Below are positions 26,797-33,399 of a stretch of DNA of 64,000 nt, in pieces. Each line of letters begins with the position of its first letter. The stretch's first letter is position 1. The notes under the pieces are model-generated. The model searched no databases. It worked only from the letters and a program-made list of their open reading frames with translations, and was not told the origin of the DNA. This DNA comes from Mycobacterium sp. KBS0706. Its GTDB lineage: Bacteria > Pseudomonadota > Alphaproteobacteria > DSM-16000 > Inquilinaceae. A program made the position numbers and the translations under genes. The stretch is from the NCBI RefSeq assembly GCF_005938675.2, contig NZ_VCCH02000018.1, forward strand, positions 1-64,000. Direction: 5' to 3'.

Positions 26797-27717
26797 ATGA
26801 TGGAACTGAGGCATCTGCGCTATGCCGTGGCCCTGGCGGAGGAGCTGCATTTCGGCCGGGCGGCGGCGCGGCTCGGCATCTCCCAGCCGCCGCTGAGCCA
26901 ACAGATCCAGGCGTTGGAGGAGGAGCTCGGCGCCCGGCTGTTCGAGCGCAGCAACCGGCGGGTGGCGCTGACCGAGGTCGGCCGGCTGTTCCTGGAGCAG
27001 GCGCGGACCGTGCTGGCCGCGGCCGACCGGGCGGCGGAGGTGGCGCGCCGGGCGCAGCGCGGCGAGATCGGCGAGATCCGCATCGCCTTCACCGCCTCCG
27101 CCCCCTTCACCACGCTGATCCCGCAGACGATCTTCGCCTTCCGCCGCAGCCATCCGGACGTGCATCTGGAGCTGCAGGAGATGCCGACCCGGCAGCAGAT
27201 CGAGGCGCTGGCGGAGCGGCGGCTGCAGATCGGCTTCCTGCGCAACCCGACCTTCCCGCCGGTGCCGGACGGGATCGAGGTGCGCGAGCTGTTCCGCGAC
27301 CCGCTGGTGGCGGTGCTGCGCACCGACCATCCGCTGGCGGCGGCCGCGCCCGAGCCACTGGCCCTGGCCGAGCTGGCCGGGGAATCCTTCGTCTGCTATC
27401 CGCGCGACGCCGGCACCAGCCTGTACGACCAGATGATCGGCCTGTGCCAGGATGCGGGCTTCAGCCCGCGGCTGGGGCAGGAGGCGCGCGAGGTCTCGAC
27501 CATCGTCGGCCTGGTCGCGGCCGGGCTCGGCGTGTCGCTGCTGCCGGCCTCGCTGCAGCGCATCCAGGTCGAGGGCGTGGTGTTCCGCCGGCTGTCCGAC
27601 CCGGGCGCCGTCACCACGATGTGGCTGACATGGCGCCGGGACGAGACCTCGCCGGCGGCGCGCGCCTTTATCGACCTGGCGACGCAAGTCGATGCATCTT
27701 TTAGTGGTAGCCGCTAG
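26797..27717 (+). CDS. LysR-family transcriptional regulator
   Basis: A 306-residue LysR regulator of the CbbR/CatR/BenM-like branch: MMELRHLRYAVALAEELHFG, HTH with LGISQPPLSQQIQALEEELG (residues about 25-45), then the effector domain (ESFVCYPRDAGTSLYDQM). Divergent from the MFS gene across 115 bp, the classic arrangement for a LysR-controlled transporter. ATG at 26797, with a second ATG directly after it. Confidence 0.92.
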   Translation: MMELRHLRYAVALAEELHFGRAAARLGISQPPLSQQIQALEEELGARLFERSNRRVALTEVGRLFLEQARTVLAAADRAAEVARRAQRGEIGEIRIAFTASAPFTTLIPQTIFAFRRSHPDVHLELQEMPTRQQIEALAERRLQIGFLRNPTFPPVPDGIEVRELFRDPLVAVLRTDHPLAAAAPEPLALAELAGESFVCYPRDAGTSLYDQMIGLCQDAGFSPRLGQEAREVSTIVGLVAAGLGVSLLPASLQRIQVEGVVFRRLSDPGAVTTMWLTWRRDETSPAARAFIDLATQVDASFSGSR

Positions 27718-28113
27718 ATCTAGCCGCATCTCCGGCGCGGACTGGCCACAATTGGTATGAATTTTCCGTGTCGCCGTTTCTTTTCGCTGGTGCAGCACGA
27801 AGGTTGGTGCGACGCTTCTCCCTGGCGACGTGATTTCCGTCGTCAGTGATCGGAAAGGCGACATGCGACGGGCAACAGCCTGGCATCACCATCCGCTTCC
27901 CGGCTCCGACCAGGGGCAGCATCAGCATCGGCAATCGTTCGAAACGCCCCTCCGCAGGGGCGTTTGTCGTTTCTGGCCGCCCTTCCGATCCGCCACCTGT
28001 CCTGTTCCACCCGACCCGACGGAGGGTTCCGGCAAATGAGATCTCCCGGTGAAGGGGGCCGCAACTGGGATCCCCTGTTCGAGGATGCAAGCGAGAGCAA
28101 AGGACGACGTTCC
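27718..28113 (+). other. Gene-free leader/intergenic region with a strong hairpin; possible small RNA
   Basis: No credible gene in these 396 bp. A perfect 10-bp stem (27942-27951 with 27956-27965, loop CCGC; GCCCC/GGGGC core with A3/T3 ends) lies 149 bp before the phoH-like ATG, followed by TTTGTCGTTTC. It looks like an intrinsic terminator ending a transcript of up to 220 nt, either a small RNA or the LysR 3' end, or a leader attenuator. An in-frame ATG at 28036 with GGAGGG could extend PhoH by 26 residues, but codon use there is unlike real genes. Confidence 0.35.
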
Positions 28114-28815
28114 ATGGCCAAGCGCAGCGCTTCCACCGCCCGTATCGTTCCGATCAGCGAAGGCTACGACGATGATTTCCGGGAGCAGAGCTACCTGAAG
28201 ACGGTCAAGCCGCGGACCGCCAATCAGGAGGTTCTGATGAAGGCGATCGACGGCCATGCCATGACCCTGGCCCTCGGCCCTGCCGGCACGGGCAAGACCT
28301 ATCTCGCCGTGTCCAAGGCGGTCGAGGCGCTGACCGCCGAGCGGGTCAGCCGCATCGTCATCACCCGGCCGGTGGTGGAGGCAGGCGAGAGCCTGGGCTA
28401 CCTGCCGGGCGACATCAACGAGAAGATGGACCCTTGGATGCGTCCGATCTACGACGCGCTGTCCGACCGTCTCGGCGCCAAGCAGGTGCGCCAGATGACC
28501 AAGGAGGGGATCGTCGAGATCGCGCCGCTGGCCTATATGCGCGGCCGCACCATCTCGCGCAGCTTCGTCATCGTCGACGAGGCGCAGAACATGACCTTCC
28601 AGCAGCTGAAGATGCTGCTGACCCGCCTCGGCTGGCACTCGACCATGGCGATCACCGGCGACCCCGACCAGACCGACCTGCTGCCCGGCCTGTCCGGGCT
28701 GGAGGAGGCGGCGCGGCGGCTGGAGCCGCTGGACGGCGTCGCCGTCGTCCGGCTGACCACCGCGGACATCGTGCGCCATCCGCTGGTCGCCGCGATGATG
28801 CCGCTGCTGGCCTGA
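28114..28815 (+). CDS. PhoH-family ATPase
   Basis: A 233-residue PhoH-type P-loop protein. Walker A GPAGTGKT (residues 55-62), ITRPVVEAGESLGYLPGD, Walker B SFVIVDEAQN, and sensor-like TGDPDQTDL. PhoH proteins are predicted RNA-linked ATPases/helicases, some with ribonuclease activity. This short stand-alone form, with the start at MAKRSAS, lacks the N-terminal domain of the ybeZ-type copy; no ybeY follows, so it is probably the second PhoH paralogue. Confidence 0.88.
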   Translation: MAKRSASTARIVPISEGYDDDFREQSYLKTVKPRTANQEVLMKAIDGHAMTLALGPAGTGKTYLAVSKAVEALTAERVSRIVITRPVVEAGESLGYLPGDINEKMDPWMRPIYDALSDRLGAKQVRQMTKEGIVEIAPLAYMRGRTISRSFVIVDEAQNMTFQQLKMLLTRLGWHSTMAITGDPDQTDLLPGLSGLEEAARRLEPLDGVAVVRLTTADIVRHPLVAAMMPLLA

Positions 28816-28914
28816 TCCGGCGGCGCGGAACCGCGGGCCGGCCGCCGCCATTGGCTGAAGAGGGGGCCGCCGCATCGTCGGCGGCCCCCGTCACCAGCCA
28901 CAGCGAGGCCGGCC

Positions 28915-29427
28915 ATGGCGACGAAGACGCTGCACGATCTGTTCCTCAACGAGTTGAAGGACCTCTACAGCGCCGAGCAGCAGCTGACCCGGACGCTGCC
29001 GAAGATGGCGCGCGCCGCCACCAATCCGGAGCTGAAGCAGGGCTTCGAGCACCATCTCGAGCAGACCAGGGGCCATGTCGAGCGCCTCGACACCGTGTTC
29101 AAGGGCCTCGACGCGTCGGCGCGCGGCCAGACCTGCGAGGCGATGGAGGGGCTGCTGGCCGAGGCGCAAGAGCTGACCGAGCTCGGGCTCGAGCCCGACG
29201 CGCTCGACGCTGCGCTGATCGCGGCGGCGCAGAAGGTCGAGCACTACGAGATCGCCTCCTACGGCACCGTCTGCACCTGGGCCAAGGCGATGAAGCACGA
29301 CGAGGCGCTGGCTCTGCTGCTGGAGACGCTGGCGGAGGAAAAGGCGACCGACGAGACGCTGACCAAGCTGGCGAAGACCGCCGTCAACGTCGCGGCGGCC
29401 CGGCACGCCCATCCGCGGGCGGCCTGA
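28915..29427 (+). CDS. Ferritin-like DUF892 protein (YciE/YciF type)
   Basis: A 170-residue all-helical protein starting MATKTLHDLFLNELKDLYSA EQQL, the hallmark of DUF892. Conserved E/H metal-ligand-like residues occur in each helix (E14, E20, H51, E55, H119/E121). YciE/YciF-like proteins are induced by osmotic and general stress; the fold is ferritin-like but the function is not settled. Next to the KGG stress protein gene, which fits a stress-response pair. Confidence 0.88.
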   Translation: MATKTLHDLFLNELKDLYSAEQQLTRTLPKMARAATNPELKQGFEHHLEQTRGHVERLDTVFKGLDASARGQTCEAMEGLLAEAQELTELGLEPDALDAALIAAAQKVEHYEIASYGTVCTWAKAMKHDEALALLLETLAEEKATDETLTKLAKTAVNVAAARHAHPRAA

Positions 29428-29480
29428 GACATGACGTCCCGCCGGTCGTCTGCAGGGACGGCCGGCTCAACGCCCGGGCC

Positions 29481-29508
29481 AAAAAAGAAGGGCAGGCCCG
29501 GCCTGCCC
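29481..29508 (-). terminator. Rho-independent terminator of the KGG gene
   Basis: On the minus strand the stem GGGCAGG (29508-29502) / CCTGCCC (29496-29490) with a 5-base loop is followed by TTCTTTTTT. It lies 28 bp after the KGG stop and may also stop read-through from DUF892. Confidence 0.85.
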
Positions 29509-29535
29509 CGATGACGTCAAGTCAGCGCCGCGACG

Positions 29536-29847
29536 TCAATGCGGGCCGTGGCCGGAGAGACCGCCCTTCCGACCGGCTTCCGCCGCGCGCTCGCGGTCAT
29601 TGGCGAAGTTGCCGCCGCTTTCCTGCCCACCCTTGCGGCCTGCCGCCGCCGCCCGGGCCGGATCGTTCTTGAAGTTGCCGCCGCTGTGCTGGCCGCCCTT
29701 GCGGCCGGCTTCCGAGGCGCGGGCGGGGTCATGGGCGAAGTTGCCGCTGCTCTTCTGGCCGCCCTTGCGGCCGGCCTCCGCCGCGCGCTCCCGGTTGTAG
29801 GCGAAGTTCCCGGCGCCGCCCCGGTGCGGAGTCTGGCTGCTCGCCAT
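29536..29847 (-). CDS. KGG-repeat stress-induced protein
   Basis: A 103-residue, hydrophilic, glycine-rich protein made of four copies of a unit ending AGRKGG, with RKGG at 27-30, 49-52, 71-74 and 93-96: an exact 22-residue period, each preceded by GNF-x-x-[DN]-x-x-R-A. This is the KGG family (GsiB/YciG-like), intrinsically disordered hydrophilic proteins linked to general, osmotic and desiccation stress. Ends in a clear terminator. Convergent with DUF892. Confidence 0.92.
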   Translation of the reverse strand: MASSQTPHRGGAGNFAYNRERAAEAGRKGGQKSSGNFAHDPARASEAGRKGGQHSGGNFKNDPARAAAAGRKGGQESGGNFANDRERAAEAGRKGGLSGHGPH

Positions 29848-29993
29848 GGTCCAAGCTCCCTTGCTGTGGGCTTACGTCATGGGAATAGGCCGCAGCGAGG
29901 CGAGGTTCCCAATGAAAAATCCTTAACTTTCAGCCGGTTCGTCAGGCTTCGCTGCGGGGCTTTCGGCGCGACGATGTGCCTGCGGCAACCAGG

Positions 29994-30030
29994 CGGTTCC
30001 GTTCAGGATTTCGGTTCCGATAATATACCG
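29994..30030. promoter_or_regulatory. CGGTTCCG repeats upstream of the HxlR gene
   Basis: CGGTTCCG occurs at 29994-30001 and 30012-30019, 18 bp apart, and the second forms an inverted pair (CGGT...ACCG) with TATACCG ending at 30030 around GATAATAT, a possible -10 box. An autoregulatory HxlR site is plausible, not shown. Confidence 0.3.
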
Positions 30031-30064
30031 ATGGGCTTGGTCGCGGCGGACGGAGGAGTGGAGC

Positions 30065-30445
30065 ATGGTGGCGCGCAAGATGGTGGACGGGGCGTTCCAT
30101 CCCTGTCCGATCCGGGACGTGCTGGACCGGATAGGCGACCGCTGGAGCCTGCTGGTGCTGCAGACGCTGGCGCCGGGCGTGAAGCGCTTCACCGTGGTCA
30201 AGCGCGAGATCGGCGACATCTCCCAGCGCATGCTGGCACAGACGTTGCGCCGGCTGGAGCAGGACGGACTGGTGTCGCGCACCGTGCATCCGACCATCCC
30301 GCCGCGCGTCGACTACGCGCTGACGCCGCTGGGCCGGTCGCTGATGGAGCCGCTGGACGGGCTGGTGCGCTGGGCCGACCAGCACCATGACAAGGTGCGC
30401 GCCGCCCGGATGGCCTATGTGCCGCCGGCGGCAGAAGCCGCGTGA
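30065..30445 (+). CDS. HxlR-family transcriptional regulator
   Basis: A 126-residue winged-helix regulator of the MarR-like HxlR family: [20 protein letters not shown] followed by [31 protein letters not shown]. The family Cys near the N-terminus (C15 in HPCPI) can sense electrophiles or redox change in some members. GGAGGAGTGG precedes the ATG. The partner gene is not obvious: the next gene is convergent (Crp family). Confidence 0.9.
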   Translation: MVARKMVDGAFHPCPIRDVLDRIGDRWSLLVLQTLAPGVKRFTVVKREIGDISQRMLAQTLRRLEQDGLVSRTVHPTIPPRVDYALTPLGRSLMEPLDGLVRWADQHHDKVRAARMAYVPPAAEAA

Positions 30446-30464
30446 CGCTCGGGAGACCTGGCGC

Positions 30465-31172
30465 TCAGGCCGCCGGCTTCTGCGCCATGTTTCCCAGCGC
30501 CGCCGCATCCAGGACCTGCAACCACCGTCCCTTGATCCGGAACAGCCCGTCGCGCTGCAGCCGCTTCAGCGTCCGGTTGGCATGAACCAGCGAGATGCCG
30601 AGCGCGTCGGCGATGTGCTGCTGGGTCAGCGGGAAGGGCATTCCGTCGCTCCGCACCATCTCGCGCGCCTCGGCCCGGCCATACAGGTCGAGGATCAGCG
30701 CCGCCACCCGCTCCAGCGCGGTGCGCTGGCCCAGCGACAGCAACTGCTCCTCCATCGCGCGCTTCTGGTCCGCGGTCAGCGCGGCGAAGCGGAAGGCGAT
30801 CTCCGGCCGGTCCTCGGACAGCCCGGCGACGTCCTGGTAGGGGACGACGCAGAGGGAGACGTCGGTGACCGCCTCGACCGAGGTGACGGCGCTGTCGAAG
30901 AACTGAGCCTGGAAGCCGATCACGTCGCCCGGCAGGATGAAGGACAGGATCTGCCTGCGGCCGTCCTGCAGCGCCTTGAAGCGCATCGCCCAGCCGCTGG
31001 CCACGGTGTAGAGCGGCGGGTCGGAATCGCCCTCCGTCATGATCCGTGCGCCGGCGGGGAAGGCGACATTCTCGACCCGGCGCCGCTGGATGTAGTCGAG
31101 CAGCTGGGGATCGAGGACCTTGAGTTGCGGCGCTTCGGCATCGAGCTTCACGTTCAGGTCGTGCGGGGACAT
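30465..31172 (-). CDS. Crp/Fnr-family transcriptional regulator
   Basis: A 235-residue regulator: N-terminal cyclic-nucleotide-binding-like domain (residues about 35-130; FPAGARIMTEGD, LPGDVIGF) and C-terminal Crp-type HTH (FPLTQQHIADALGISLVHAN RTLKRLQRDGLF). No Fnr-type cysteine cluster at the N-terminus, so it does not carry an iron-sulphur oxygen sensor; the effector is unknown. Resembles the large alphaproteobacterial group of CRP/FNR proteins with GISLVHANRTL. Divergent from the aldo/keto reductase by about 190 bp. Confidence 0.88.
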   Translation of the reverse strand: MSPHDLNVKLDAEAPQLKVLDPQLLDYIQRRRVENVAFPAGARIMTEGDSDPPLYTVASGWAMRFKALQDGRRQILSFILPGDVIGFQAQFFDSAVTSVEAVTDVSLCVVPYQDVAGLSEDRPEIAFRFAALTADQKRAMEEQLLSLGQRTALERVAALILDLYGRAEAREMVRSDGMPFPLTQQHIADALGISLVHANRTLKRLQRDGLFRIKGRWLQVLDAAALGNMAQKPAA

Positions 31173-31364
31173 GGCAGGCTCTCCAGGCTGATGGACGCAA
31201 TCGGGCCGTCGGCATTGTCAGAACGTGCCGCAGCGGCGGCCCGTTCCGAGTCTTCCCTGTCCGCACTGTGTCGGCCTAGACTGCGATGGCCGGCCCGACA
31301 GCGGGTCCGCATCCCTTCGCCGCCCGGCCGTCGCCGGCGGCGCCCCGCCAGACGGAACGACATC

Positions 31365-32345
31365 ATGGACACCACGAGACTGGGCCGGACCGGCCTTGAA
31401 GTGTCGCGTCTTTGCCTCGGCTGCATGAGCTATGGCGATCCCCAGCGCGGCAGTCATCCCTGGTCGCTGGGCGAGGCGGAGAGCCGCCCCTTCCTGCGCA
31501 AGGCGCTGGACCTCGGCATCAATTTCTTCGACACGGCGAATGTCTACTCGGCCGGCAGCAGCGAGGAGATCGTCGGCCGGGCGCTGCTGGAATACGCCCC
31601 GCGCGACGAGATCGTGCTGGCCACCAAGGTGCATGGCCGGATGCGGCCGGGTCCGAACGGCGCCGGCCTGTCGCGCAAGGCGATCCTGAGCGAGATCGAC
31701 AACAGCCTGCGCCGCCTCGGCACCGACCATGTCGACCTGTACCAGATCCATCGCTGGGACCCGGCGACGCCGATCGAGGAGACGCTGGAGGCGCTGCACG
31801 ACGTGGTCAAGGCCGGCAAGGCCCGCTACATCGGCGCCTCGTCGATGCATGCGTGGCAGTTCGCCAAGGCGCTGCACCTGACCGACCGGCACGGCTGGAC
31901 CCGCTTCATCAGCATGCAGAACTACGTCAACCTGCTGTATCGCGAGGAGGAGCGGGAGATGCTGCCGCTGTGCCGGGCGGAGGGCATCGGCGTGATCCCC
32001 TGGAGCCCGCTGGCCCGTGGCCGGCTGACCCGCGACTGGGACGAGACCAGTGCGCGGTCGGAGACCGACGCGTTCGGCAAGACCCTCTACGCCGCGACCG
32101 CCGAGGCCGACCGCAAGGTGGTCGAGGCGGTGGCCGCGGTGGCGACGGCGCGCGGCGTGCCGCGGGCCCAGGTGGCGCTGGCCTGGGTGCTGCAGCAGCC
32201 GGGGATCACCGCGCCGATCGTCGGCGCCACCAAGGTGCAGCATCTCGACGACGCCGTGGCCGCGCTGTCGCTGCAGCTGACCGCAGAGGAAATCGCGGCG
32301 CTGGAGGCGCCCTATGTGCCGCACCGGGTGGCCGGCTTCAGCTGA
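31365..32345 (+). CDS. Aldo/keto reductase
   Basis: A 326-residue NADPH-dependent (beta/alpha)8 reductase. Catalytic tetrad visible: D56 and Y61 ([12 protein letters not shown]), K88 (LATKVHG), H129 (LYQIHRWD). Sequence [24 protein letters not shown] and the [13 protein letters not shown] stretch place it in the YajO/1-deoxyxylulose-5-phosphate-type (AKR13/YajO-like) group. Substrate unknown. ATG at 31365 gives a standard length. Confidence 0.92.
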   Translation: MDTTRLGRTGLEVSRLCLGCMSYGDPQRGSHPWSLGEAESRPFLRKALDLGINFFDTANVYSAGSSEEIVGRALLEYAPRDEIVLATKVHGRMRPGPNGAGLSRKAILSEIDNSLRRLGTDHVDLYQIHRWDPATPIEETLEALHDVVKAGKARYIGASSMHAWQFAKALHLTDRHGWTRFISMQNYVNLLYREEEREMLPLCRAEGIGVIPWSPLARGRLTRDWDETSARSETDAFGKTLYAATAEADRKVVEAVAAVATARGVPRAQVALAWVLQQPGITAPIVGATKVQHLDDAVAALSLQLTAEEIAALEAPYVPHRVAGFS

Positions 32346-32442
32346 GCCGGCCGGCCACGCCGGCATCGGATTGACCCCGTGGCGGCGGCGAGGCTATGTC
32401 GGGGCGGGGCGCTCGGGCCCCGCCGGACTATCGGGAGCCCCC

Positions 32443-32958
32443 ATGCTGCGTCGCCTGTCGCTCGCCCTCGCTTTGCTCGTCGCCGCCTGCGCCACCCAGC
32501 CGGTGCCGGGGCCGCGCACCGGCTATCAGCCGCAGACCACGGCGCATCTGACCGGGGCGGTCGCGGTCAACCCGATGGACTACCGTCCGCGCGGCGGGGT
32601 GGCGCCGCAGGGCAGCGTGCGCGACGTGCCGGGCTATGTCACCAACGCCCTGAAGGCCGAGCTGCGCCGCGCCGGGGCCGGGCTGAACTCGTCGCGCTGC
32701 GTGCTCGACGCCACGGTCCGCGACTTCAAGGTCGATCGCGCGGGCGCGGAGGAGCATTACGGCGTCGACATCCACTATGTCCTGGCCGTCGGCGGCAACG
32801 TCCAGTTCGACCAGGCTTTCGGCACCACCTTCACGGTGGCCCGCGGCCAGCCGGTCGACCGCGCGGTGGACGACGCCATCGCCAAGAATCTGAACTTCCT
32901 GCTGAAGGACGACTGGTTCGCCACCCTGCTGCTGCGGGAGTGCAGCGGCCGCGCGTGA
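32443..32958 (+). CDS. Hypothetical lipoprotein
   Basis: A 171-residue protein with a lipoprotein signal: MLRRLSLALALLVAACATQP, lipobox V-A-A-C with Cys16 as the lipidated residue. The mature part has a beta-rich look (YVTNALKAELRRAGAGL ... LDATVRDFKVDRAG) and resembles uncharacterised outer-membrane assembly-type lipoproteins (LptE/YajG-like fold), which is only an impression. A GC-rich hairpin (32403-32424) and GGGAG precede the ATG. Confidence 0.75.
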   Translation: MLRRLSLALALLVAACATQPVPGPRTGYQPQTTAHLTGAVAVNPMDYRPRGGVAPQGSVRDVPGYVTNALKAELRRAGAGLNSSRCVLDATVRDFKVDRAGAEEHYGVDIHYVLAVGGNVQFDQAFGTTFTVARGQPVDRAVDDAIAKNLNFLLKDDWFATLLLRECSGRA

Positions 32959-33061
32959 CAGCGGACTGAATTGCGGCCGGGCCGGAGGCCTGGCGCTTCG
33001 GACCGGCGCCGGCATCACCGGCCCCGGCTTTTGCCGCGGCGGGCCTGCCGCCGGCCGGGGG

Positions 33062-33199
33062 CGTCCCGTGGGGCGGCAGGCCGAGGGCCCGGCACAGGCT
33101 GGCGATCAGGGCCTCGATCGGCAAGGCGGTGTCGGCGAGGTCGACGGTGCCGTGGCCCCGTCCCGGAAGCAGCCGCGCGTCCTGAAGCCGAGGCCGAGC
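33062..33199 (-). pseudogene. Possible remnant of a truncated gene
   Basis: Reading the minus strand downward from 33199, a frame without any start reads DARLLPGRGHGTVDLADTA then LPIEALIASLCRALGLPP, which looks like the C-terminal end of a real protein (amphipathic helix, strong third-position GC). It is cut upstream by a stop at 33200-33202, exactly where composition changes from about 75% GC to AT-rich. The downstream part turns into low-complexity sequence. The parent family is not recognised. Confidence 0.25.
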
Positions 33200-33204
33200 T
33201 CAGC

Positions 33205-33399
33205 ATCTCAAGAGTGCGTCAAGTTCTGATATATTTAGTAAAATTAATACAGTTATCTATGAAATCAATTGTTGATTTACGACATGAAGAAGGTCATCTT
33301 TTTTTGACTTCTGCCAGATCCCGCTATCCAGATTCGCGCAAGAGACTATATTCCTGATTTCGAATCCGCGGTGTCCTGTCATTTCATCAGGGACATATA
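33205..33399. promoter_or_regulatory. AT-rich promoter island with a perfect palindrome
   Basis: These 195 bp are markedly AT-rich in an otherwise GC-rich window and hold no gene. AAATCAA (33262-33268) and TTGATTT (33272-33278) form a perfect 7-3-7 dyad 122 bp before the pentapeptide-protein ATG. Such islands are typical targets of silencers or Ros/MucR-type regulators; which one acts here is unknown. Confidence 0.5.
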
